Shown: piece after piece, positions 34,059 to 41,068 of the stretch
Layout of the letters: the number at the start of each line of letters is the position of its first letter
How positions within the stretch are numbered: position 1 is the first letter of the stretch
DNA from: Ruminimicrobiellum sp045223915
GTDB lineage: Bacteria; Elusimicrobiota; Endomicrobiia; Endomicrobiales; Endomicrobiaceae
DNA length: 64,000 bases
Direction: 5' to 3'
Assembly: GCA_045223915.1 (NCBI GenBank)
Contig: JBGUZU010000005.1
Location: forward strand, 62,001-126,000
Made by a program: the position numbers and the translations under genes
The notes under the pieces: model-generated
What the model saw: only the letters and a program-made list of their open reading frames with translations
What the model was told of the DNA's origin: nothing
The model's database searches: none

Positions 34059-34619
34059 ATGTTAGAAAATATTAAATTGATTGCAAAGCGAATTAAGGAG
34101 TTAAGAGAAATTTCCGATATGTCTATTGAATCGATGGCAAAAGAACTTAATGTAGCTGTAGATAAATATATCGAGTATGAAAGCGGAGAATGTGATATTC
34201 CCGTAAGTTTTTTGTATGCGATGGCAGGTAAATTCAATATTGAATTGACAGTTTTATTAACGGGTGAAGAACCTAAACTTAAAAAATTTAGTGTAGTAAG
34301 AAAAGATAAAGGTCTTTCCATAGACAGAAGAAAAGAATATAAGTATCAGGATTTGGCATACAACTTTATTAATAAAAAAGCCGAATTTTTTATGGTAACG
34401 GTTGACCCTGAAAAAGAAGAAAAAAACGATATTCATAAATATGCTCACGAAGGTCACGAATTTAACTATATTCTCGAAGGGCAAATGAAATTCTTTTATA
34501 AAGACCAGGAAGTTATTTTGAATCCGGGCGACAGTATTTATTTCGATTCCGGAACGGAACATGCAATGATGGCGTTAGGTAACAAACAACTTAGATTTCT
34601 CGCTACAATATTGAATTAA
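34059..34619 (+). CDS. XRE-family regulator with C-terminal cupin domain
   Basis: 186 residues. An N-terminal helix-turn-helix (about 5-62: IAKRIKELREISDMSIESMA, then YESGECDIP) is followed by a cupin_2 barrel (about 115-180: HEFNYILEGQMKFFY, LNPGDSIYFDSGTEHAM). GGAGG at 34050-34054 sets the start at 34059; the long in-frame extension upstream is non-coding by its composition. Proteins of this type sense a small ligand in the cupin and usually control the adjacent gene, here an acyl-CoA synthetase starting 13 bases downstream. This pair is common in anaerobes. The ligand is unknown, perhaps a carboxylate. Confidence 0.88.
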   Translation: MLENIKLIAKRIKELREISDMSIESMAKELNVAVDKYIEYESGECDIPVSFLYAMAGKFNIELTVLLTGEEPKLKKFSVVRKDKGLSIDRRKEYKYQDLAYNFINKKAEFFMVTVDPEKEEKNDIHKYAHEGHEFNYILEGQMKFFYKDQEVILNPGDSIYFDSGTEHAMMALGNKQLRFLATILN

Positions 34620-34632
34620 TATGGAGAAAAAA

Positions 34633-36291
34633 ATGTTAGAAAAATATATAACAATGAAGCATTTCGATAAGTATGAAGATTTTGTGAAAAATTTTAAGAT
34701 AACCGTGCCGGAAAATTTTAATTTCGGTTTCGATATAGTTGATGAGTGGGCAAAACAAGAACCTAACAAAAAAGCTCTTGTATGGTGCGATGATAAAGGT
34801 TTGGAAAAAACTTTTACGTTCGAAGATATTAAAAAGTATACAAATAAAACGGCCAATTTCTTTAAAAGAATAGGTGTAAAAAAAGGTGATACTGTTTTAC
34901 TTATTCTTAAAAGAAGATTCGAGTTTTGGTTTTCCGTTGTTGCTCTTCATAAAATAGGAGCGATAGGAATACCCGCAACACATTTGTTAACGGAAAAAGA
35001 TATTGTTTACAGATGTAATGCAGCGGATGTTAAAATGGCAGTTGTTGTAGATGCTCACGGACTTATTGATGTTGTAAATAAATCGCAAAGCAAAACACCT
35101 ACACTGAAATATAAAGTTTGCGTTAATTCAAAAGGTGCCGACGGCTGGTATAATTTTACCGAAGAAATAGAAAAAGAGTCCGACGTGTTTGAAAGACCTA
35201 CGGGAGCCGAAGCAACAACAAATCACGATAATATGCTTTTGTACTTTACTTCCGGAACAACCGGAATGCCTAAAATGGTAACACACGATTTTACATATCC
35301 GTTAGGACTTTTGATTGTAGGTCAGTGGCACAATCTTCAGGAAAACGGATTACATATAACCGTTGCCGATACCGGTTGGGCAAAAGCCGCTTGGGGAAAA
35401 ATTTATGCTCAATGGATAACGGGTACGGCAGTATTCGTTTATGATTTCGATAAGTTTACACCGAAAGATATATTGGAACAAATTTCCAAACATAAAGTAA
35501 CATCTTTCTGTGCACCTCCGACAATATACAGATATTTGATAAAAGAAGATTTACCGAGTTACGATTTATCGAATTTAAAGTATTGTACGATTGCAGGTGA
35601 ACCGTTGGATGCCGAAATGTACAACAATTGGAAAAAAATTACGGGTATAAGATTAATGGAATCTTACGGACAAACAGAACTTGTTTCAATTATAGGAAAC
35701 TTCCCTATGATGACACCGAAACCCGGTTCAATAGGTAAACCGGCACCGTATTATGATATAGATATAGTTGATGATGATTATAAATCTTGTGAGTTCGGTG
35801 AAGTAGGACAAATTGTAGTAAGACTTCACGGAGAAAAACCGGCGGGATTATTTAACGGCTATTATAGAGATCCCGAACTTACAAAACAAGTTTTGCATGA
35901 CGGATTATATTTTACCGGTGATACCGCATACAGAGATGAAGACGGATACATTTGGTTTGTCGGCAGAGTTGATGATGTTATAAAAAGTTCCGGATACAGA
36001 ATCGGGCCTTTTGAAGTTGAAAGTGCATTGTTGGAACATCCTGCGGTATTGGAATGTGCAATAACCGCAGTTCCCGATCCTGACAGAGGACAAATTGTTA
36101 AAGCAACCGTTGTTTTGGCAAAAGGTTTTAAAGCAAGTGACGATTTGAAGAAAGAATTACAAAACCATGTTAAAAGAGTTACAGCTCCTTATAAATATCC
36201 GAGAATAGTTGAATTTGTAGATGAGTTGCCTAAAACAATAAGCGGAAAAATAAGAAGAGTTCAAATAAGAGAAGCAGATAATAAAAAATAA
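34633..36291 (+). CDS. AMP-forming acyl-CoA synthetase
   Basis: 552 residues. Activates a carboxylic acid through an acyl-adenylate to the CoA thioester. Motifs: P-loop LLYFTSGTTGMPKMV, ESYGQTE (A5), GLYFTGDTAYRDEDGYIWF (A7), GRVDDVIKSSGYRIGP (A8) and the catalytic Lys in PKTISGKIRR (A10). Sequence features resemble the medium-chain/acetyl-CoA-like group found beside XRE-cupin regulators in gut anaerobes. An ATG at 34621 is in frame, but GGAG at 34623-34626 lies inside that extension and is spaced 6 bases from the ATG at 34633, so the latter is preferred. The substrate (short, branched or aromatic acid) cannot be read from the sequence. Confidence 0.9.
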   Translation: MLEKYITMKHFDKYEDFVKNFKITVPENFNFGFDIVDEWAKQEPNKKALVWCDDKGLEKTFTFEDIKKYTNKTANFFKRIGVKKGDTVLLILKRRFEFWFSVVALHKIGAIGIPATHLLTEKDIVYRCNAADVKMAVVVDAHGLIDVVNKSQSKTPTLKYKVCVNSKGADGWYNFTEEIEKESDVFERPTGAEATTNHDNMLLYFTSGTTGMPKMVTHDFTYPLGLLIVGQWHNLQENGLHITVADTGWAKAAWGKIYAQWITGTAVFVYDFDKFTPKDILEQISKHKVTSFCAPPTIYRYLIKEDLPSYDLSNLKYCTIAGEPLDAEMYNNWKKITGIRLMESYGQTELVSIIGNFPMMTPKPGSIGKPAPYYDIDIVDDDYKSCEFGEVGQIVVRLHGEKPAGLFNGYYRDPELTKQVLHDGLYFTGDTAYRDEDGYIWFVGRVDDVIKSSGYRIGPFEVESALLEHPAVLECAITAVPDPDRGQIVKATVVLAKGFKASDDLKKELQNHVKRVTAPYKYPRIVEFVDELPKTISGKIRRVQIREADNKK

Positions 36292-36303
36292 TCTGGAGGA
36301 AAA

Positions 36304-36528
36304 ATGTCAAAACAGTTAAAAAGATTACCTAATGATAAAATTATTTTCGGTATATGTTCAGGATTGGCACAATATTTTGAAATAGACAAAACTGTAGTAA
36401 GAATAATAATCGTATTGATATTTTGCCTTTCAGGATTTTTTCCGGTAGGGCTTTTATATATAATTGCATACTTTATTATGCCCGTAGATAAAAGTTCCAA
36501 CTTTTCGAGTTCAGATATAATAAGATAA
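36304..36528 (+). CDS. PspC domain membrane protein
   Basis: 74 residues. LKRLPNDKIIFGICSGLAQYF is the PspC domain opening, followed by EIDKTVVRIIIVL and two adjacent hydrophobic stretches ending IIAYFIMP. It is a small inner-membrane protein of the phage-shock/envelope-stress type. A good ribosome site, GGAGG, precedes the ATG, 12 bases after the acyl-CoA synthetase, so it is likely in that operon. No other psp genes are nearby. It ends 3 bases from the convergent YfcE-type gene. Confidence 0.9.
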   Translation: MSKQLKRLPNDKIIFGICSGLAQYFEIDKTVVRIIIVLIFCLSGFFPVGLLYIIAYFIMPVDKSSNFSSSDIIR

Positions 36529-36531
36529 ATA

Positions 36532-37011
36532 TTATTCTAAATCCAAATCAAATATTTCGGCACGGTTTGCTGTTGTATCAAGAATAGCAACCGTGCTTCT
36601 TCCATATCTTCTTCCTGTAACTTCTCCTGGATTTATAAGTAATCCGTTAACTGTTTTTGTTATTGAAGGTCTGTGTGTATGACCGTAAATTATATAATCA
36701 AATTTTTTTGCCGGGGTGTATAAATGATGTGTTAGTAAGAAAGTTTTGTTGTCTAACACAAAATCGTATGGCGGTTCATAAATGTTGCCGAATCTTTCAA
36801 TGGCTTTTGATAGTTCGTAATAGTCAAAATCGTTGTTTCCGAAAATTGCTAAAAACGGAACATTTAGTTTTGCAAAATATTTTGCTGCTTCGGGATAAGA
36901 AAAATCTCCGGCATGTAAAACAAACTCTACTTGCCGGAGATTAAAGAAATCTATAGCTTTACATATTTTATCTATATTGTTATGTGTATCAGATAAAATA
37001 CCTATTTTCAT
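36532..37011 (-). CDS. YfcE/MJ0936-type metallophosphoesterase
   Basis: 159 residues with the calcineurin-like metal-binding motifs in order: GILSDTHNN (D-x-H), VLHAGDFS (GD), IFGNNDFD (GNxD), LTHHLY (the usual GH is HH) and IIYGHTHRP (GHTH). Family enzymes hydrolyse phosphodiesters such as cAMP analogues or bis-p-nitrophenyl phosphate in vitro; natural substrates are uncertain. Its ATG abuts the stop of the NifU-type gene, and both probably belong to one minus-strand transcript starting at the tRNA-Arg promoter. Confidence 0.9.
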   Translation of the reverse strand: MKIGILSDTHNNIDKICKAIDFFNLRQVEFVLHAGDFSYPEAAKYFAKLNVPFLAIFGNNDFDYYELSKAIERFGNIYEPPYDFVLDNKTFLLTHHLYTPAKKFDYIIYGHTHRPSITKTVNGLLINPGEVTGRRYGRSTVAILDTTANRAEIFDLDLE

Positions 37012-37233
37012 TTACACTGCAACAACATCTTTTATTTCTGGGAGAGCTTCTTGGATAGCTTTTTTTATTCCCATTTCCAATGTCATCATTGCCATAGGAC
37101 AATTTCCGCAATGACCTTGTAATTTAACTTTTACAATGTTATCCGGTGTAATGTCTACCAACTCTACATTTCCGCCATCGGCAATGAGAGCAGGTCTTAC
37201 CTGATTTAAAACTGCTTCAACTTTTTCTTTCAT
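37012..37233 (-). CDS. NifU C-terminal-type Fe-S scaffold protein
   Basis: 73 residues covering just the NifU C-terminal (Nfu) domain: VLNQVRPALIADGGNVELVD, then LQGHCGNCPMAMMTLEMGI with the CxxC pair that holds a transferable Fe-S cluster. It delivers clusters to apoproteins, such as the Fe-S AddB-like nuclease encoded nearby, though that link is only proximity. AAGGAG at 37240-37245 on the minus strand fixes the start at 37233; an upstream ATG would run through the tRNA gene and is rejected. No isc/suf genes are in the window. Confidence 0.92.
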   Translation of the reverse strand: MKEKVEAVLNQVRPALIADGGNVELVDITPDNIVKVKLQGHCGNCPMAMMTLEMGIKKAIQEALPEIKDVVAV

Positions 37234-37259
37234 TTTATACTCCTTAATTAAAATCCGTC

Positions 37260-37333
37260 CGCGCCCAAGAGGAGTTGAACCTCTAACCTTTTGATTCGTA
37301 GTCAAACGCTCTATCCAATTGAGCTATGGGCGC
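37260..37333 (-). tRNA. tRNA-Arg, anticodon ACG
   Basis: Read on the minus strand it folds fully: a 7-bp acceptor GCGCCCA/TGGGCGC, D-stem GCTC/GAGC, anticodon stem TTTGA/TCAAA with loop CTACGAA (anticodon ACG, at 37299-37297), a 5-base variable loop, and T-stem AGAGG/CCTCT with TTCAACT. 74 bases including the discriminator G; the CCA end is not encoded. A perfect-spaced promoter lies 20 bases upstream. ACG is expected to be deaminated to ICG. Confidence 0.95.
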
Positions 37334-37353
37334 ATTAATAACCCGACTTAAAG

Positions 37354-37382
37354 ATTTTAAAAGATTTAACCTTTTTTGTCAA
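37354..37382 (-). promoter_or_regulatory. Promoter of the tRNA-Arg - nifU - yfcE transcript
   Basis: On the minus strand, consensus TTGACA at 37382-37377, 17 bases, TAAAAT at 37359-37354. The tRNA begins 20 bases after the -10 box. Confidence 0.8.
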
Positions 37383-37433
37383 CATAAATATATATACTCT
37401 TTTTAATATATTTTTGATAAAATAGTTAATGTT

Positions 37434-37916
37434 ATGACAAACAAAAACGGTGAAAAAAAAGTTTTAGTTACAAATAAAAAAGCATATCATAACTATCATA
37501 TTTTGGAAGAATATGAAGCAGGTATCGTATTGTCCGGATATGAAGTGAAATCTTTAAGATTACATAACGCAAGTTTAGTAGATTCTATTGTAAGATTTAA
37601 TAACAGTGAAGCTTTCTTGGAAAATGTTTATATAGCACCGTATACACAAATTTCAACACATATCGGTGATTACGATGCTAAAAGAAACAGAAAATTATTG
37701 TTACATAAACAAGAAATAAATAAACTGTTTTCAAAATCAAAAGAAAAAGGATTAACCGTTGTTCCATTAGAAATTTATGTTTCAAAATACGGTAAAATAA
37801 AGGCTCTTGTAGGCCTTGCAAAAGGAAAAACTACCTACGATAAAAGGGACTTATTAAAGAAAAAAGATATAGACCGAGAAATTCAAAAAAGTCTGAAAAG
37901 TTCAAATAAATATTAA
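37434..37916 (+). CDS. smpB: SsrA-binding protein SmpB
   Basis: SmpB binds tmRNA and enters stalled ribosomes during trans-translation. 160 residues with KKAYHNYHILEEYEAGIVLSG, YEVKSLRLHNASLVDS, the HKQEINKLF stretch and a basic C-terminal tail with KGKTTYDKRDLLKKKD. Length is typical. No Shine-Dalgarno is visible, and a TAAAAT lies 10 bases before the ATG without a good -35, so a very short leader is possible. The ssrA RNA gene is not in the window. Confidence 0.96.
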   Translation: MTNKNGEKKVLVTNKKAYHNYHILEEYEAGIVLSGYEVKSLRLHNASLVDSIVRFNNSEAFLENVYIAPYTQISTHIGDYDAKRNRKLLLHKQEINKLFSKSKEKGLTVVPLEIYVSKYGKIKALVGLAKGKTTYDKRDLLKKKDIDREIQKSLKSSNKY

Positions 37917-37928
37917 TTCAAAATAAAA

Positions 37929-40900
37929 ATGGATACAAGTAAATTCGTTGTATTAGAAGCATCTGCTGGTTCCGGGAAAACCCACAATTTAGCAAAAAGA
38001 TACATTTCTTTATTGCTTAATTTCGATTCATCTAAAACAAAGCCTCCTTTGAACAATATTCTTGCGTTAACTTTTACGAATAAAGCAACTATCGAGATGA
38101 AAGAAAGAATAATAAAATATTTGAAAAAAATATCTTTAGGACAAGACGTAAAAGATGTTTTGACAGCAGTAAATCTTCCTAAAATAAAAATTCCTTCAAA
38201 TGCCAATATTGTTGTAAATAACATAATAAATAATTTCGACCATTTTAATGTAAGAACAATAGATAGTTTCATAAATTTAATTATAAAAGCATGTGCGTTA
38301 AAATTAGGGGTATCTCCGAATTATAAGATTTTAGACTCTTACGAAGATTATATCGATTATTCAATAGATGTTTTTTTGGATAAATCTTTTAGTGATGATA
38401 AGGTAAAAGCAGTGTTGGATTCTTTTTTTGAACAGTATACCATAGACACAACTTCGTCTTGGAATATTAGAGGTAACATTTCCAGAACATTTAAAAAACT
38501 ATATAAAAAAGAAATAACAAAAAAAATAGTAGAAATAAAAAAGAAAGTAAAATATTCCGAAGAATTGTCTAAATTAAACTCTGAGTTTATAAAAATTTGT
38601 GAAAAGGTTTTGGAAATAGAAGATATACCAAAATTTATAGGTGGTAAAATAAAACTTCAAAATTATGCAAGTGATATTGTTTCAGGGAAAAAGTCTCTGT
38701 TCGATGGTAGAATAACTTCTTTTTTTGCAAAAGCTGAAGTCCCTTATTCAACAAAACTTTCACCTGAACAACATAGTGCTAAATTGGAAGAAGTTTTTGT
38801 TAAAGGCAAAGCCGTTATTCAAGCATTTATGGAATTTAAAGCAAAACACTTCTATGATAATTACATAAAAATGTTTGATAATATTTTAAAAGAGTTTGAA
38901 ATAAGAGCAAAGTTAGATTCCGTAATGTTTTTGCAGGATATAAATAAACAGGTGTCAAAAGTTTTTTATGAACAGAATTTAGCTCCTGAAATATATTTAA
39001 GTTTATCCAATAATTTTACTGACTTCCTTATAGATGAATTTCAAGATACTAACCAAATTCAATGGCAAACACTAAAATTTATAGTTGAAGAAAACCTTTC
39101 AAAGGGCGGATCATTCTTTTATGTCGGTGATAAAAAACAAGCAATTTACGGTTTTAGAGGAGGAGATTATAAAATTTTTGATGTTCCGAGAAAAGAGTTT
39201 TATAATTATGAACCAAAGCTTACCGTACTTGATACAAACTACAGAAGTTGTAAAGCAATAGTAGATTTTAATAATAAAATATATTCGCAAGATAATATAG
39301 CTAAACTATTGAACTATGTAGGTGATAATAAGGATTTAGGAAATATAGAAAAATATTGTGAAGGTATAATAGAAGTTTTTAAAGATTCCAAACAGAAATG
39401 TAATAGAAAAGAATCCGGTTATGTAGAAATATCGTATAAGGAATATAGTGAAGATGACGATTTTGATGAGTTAGTAAAACAGTATTTATATGAAATAATA
39501 GATGATGTTCTAAAAAGATTTTCAAATAAAGATATAACGATAATTTGCAGAAAAAATGAAGAAATAAAAAGAATAGGTAAATGGTTGTTAGAAAAAGGAA
39601 TAGACATAGAATCCTTTCAAACATTAAATATTTTAAATTCACAAATAATAAAAGAATTGTTCAGCTCGTTACAATTTTTTAATATGCCTACGGATAATGT
39701 ATCTTTTGTTTCTTTTATTACAAGCAATATGTTTTTACAAGTAACAGGTTTGAAGAAAGAAGATATGTTTAAATTTATAACCGAAAATTCTCTTGAAACA
39801 TCAAACAATATTAATCTTTATATCAAATTCAGAAAAGCATATCCTAAAGTATGGCAAGATTATATTGAAGAGTTTTTTAATAGGGTTGGTTTTGTCGCCG
39901 TTTACGAAATGGTTGTTTCTTTAATTTCAAAATATAAGGTAATAGAAAATTTTAAGGAATATACAAATGTAATTTATAGATTTTTGGAAATAGTTTGTGA
40001 TTTTGAGAAAGATAATCAGGGTTTACAAAATTTTATAGACTTTTTTAATGACTTTAAAAATAATGAAAAAAATGAAAAGTTTTTTATAAAAGTACCATCA
40101 TCAAATGCAATAAAAATTACTACAATTCATAAATCAAAAGGTCTTGAATATAATGTTGTAATAATGCCTTATTTCTATATAGAATCACCGGATGGGGATA
40201 ATATATTTACTATAGAAAAAAAAGAAGAAATATCTTTCTTGGCAATAAATCAGGAGATGGCGAATTATTCGCAAGAATTAAAAGATATTTACTATGAGAA
40301 ATATTTTAAAAATATATCTGACGAATTGAACGGTTTGTATGTTTCAACTACAAGAGCAGTATGTGAATTTTATGCTCTTATGACTCACAAAAAAACAAAA
40401 ACAGGAAATAAAAAAAGTTATATTGAAATTTTTATAGACGAAAACAACAGAAATTTCGGTGTTAAAGAAAAAACAAATTCAAAATCATCTAACGAAGATG
40501 AAGAACTTATAAAAAATACTGAAATAATACCTACAAAACTTCAGGATATTGTAGATATAATAAACGATAGTTCCATAGAAATTTACGGAAAAAAACATAA
40601 AGATATTTTGCTAAACGGAAAAATAATTCATTATGCTTTATCTCAAATACAAACTTTTAATTCTAAAAATTTAAAAAATAAAATTGAAAAAGCAATAGAA
40701 AGTACACAACTTGCATATCCGGACCAAGATTTAACAAGTTTTAAAGAAAAACTTTCAAGCTTGTTATTAAACAAAGAAATAGCGGATTTATTTGACGAAA
40801 AAAATATTGTCTTTAACGAAAAAGAGTATGTTGATAAATTTGGCAATACCATAAGAACGGATAAAATAATAATAAAGCCAAAAGAAGTTTGTGTAGTGGA

Positions 40901-41063
40901 TTTTAAAAGCTCAATATACGATAAGGAATATATAAATAATCAAATGAAAAATTATATTGAGATATTGAAGGATATATATACTGATAAAAAAGTATGTTGT
41001 TGTATCGTAGATATTGAAAAGGAAAAATTGTGTGTTTTTAATGCGGATATAGGTATAGAATAA
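37929..41063 (+). CDS. AddA/RecB-like UvrD-family helicase-nuclease
   Basis: 1,044 residues. SF1A helicase motifs: Walker A ASAGSGKT at 11-18, LALTFTNKATIEMKERI (Ia), FLIDEFQDTNQIQWQ (II, near 368), VGDKKQAIYGFRGGD (III), TNYRSCKAIVDFNN (IV), ITTIHKSKGLEYNVV (V) and LNGLYVSTTRA (VI). The C-terminus carries a RecB-type nuclease: GKIIHYAL, then VCVVDFKSS (DxK) and QMKNYIEIL. With the next gene it should form an AddAB-like enzyme that resects double-strand breaks for recombination and degrades foreign linear DNA. It starts 12 bases after smpB; the partner gene starts 5 bases after its stop. Overall similarity to canonical AddA looks low outside motifs. Confidence 0.88.
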   Translation: MDTSKFVVLEASAGSGKTHNLAKRYISLLLNFDSSKTKPPLNNILALTFTNKATIEMKERIIKYLKKISLGQDVKDVLTAVNLPKIKIPSNANIVVNNIINNFDHFNVRTIDSFINLIIKACALKLGVSPNYKILDSYEDYIDYSIDVFLDKSFSDDKVKAVLDSFFEQYTIDTTSSWNIRGNISRTFKKLYKKEITKKIVEIKKKVKYSEELSKLNSEFIKICEKVLEIEDIPKFIGGKIKLQNYASDIVSGKKSLFDGRITSFFAKAEVPYSTKLSPEQHSAKLEEVFVKGKAVIQAFMEFKAKHFYDNYIKMFDNILKEFEIRAKLDSVMFLQDINKQVSKVFYEQNLAPEIYLSLSNNFTDFLIDEFQDTNQIQWQTLKFIVEENLSKGGSFFYVGDKKQAIYGFRGGDYKIFDVPRKEFYNYEPKLTVLDTNYRSCKAIVDFNNKIYSQDNIAKLLNYVGDNKDLGNIEKYCEGIIEVFKDSKQKCNRKESGYVEISYKEYSEDDDFDELVKQYLYEIIDDVLKRFSNKDITIICRKNEEIKRIGKWLLEKGIDIESFQTLNILNSQIIKELFSSLQFFNMPTDNVSFVSFITSNMFLQVTGLKKEDMFKFITENSLETSNNINLYIKFRKAYPKVWQDYIEEFFNRVGFVAVYEMVVSLISKYKVIENFKEYTNVIYRFLEIVCDFEKDNQGLQNFIDFFNDFKNNEKNEKFFIKVPSSNAIKITTIHKSKGLEYNVVIMPYFYIESPDGDNIFTIEKKEEISFLAINQEMANYSQELKDIYYEKYFKNISDELNGLYVSTTRAVCEFYALMTHKKTKTGNKKSYIEIFIDENNRNFGVKEKTNSKSSNEDEELIKNTEIIPTKLQDIVDIINDSSIEIYGKKHKDILLNGKIIHYALSQIQTFNSKNLKNKIEKAIESTQLAYPDQDLTSFKEKLSSLLLNKEIADLFDEKNIVFNEKEYVDKFGNTIRTDKIIIKPKEVCVVDFKSSIYDKEYINNQMKNYIEILKDIYTDKKVCCCIVDIEKEKLCVFNADIGIE

Positions 41064-41068
41064 AATTT

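Noticed and set aside
36560..36596. GCACGGTT / AACCGTGC inverted repeat
   Set aside because: It lies within the yfcE coding region, has a bulged stem and no T-run, so it is not convincing as a terminator for the PspC gene.
37234..37305. N-terminal extension of the NifU-type protein
   Set aside because: It would be translated through the tRNA-Arg gene; the AAGGAG site supports the shorter start.
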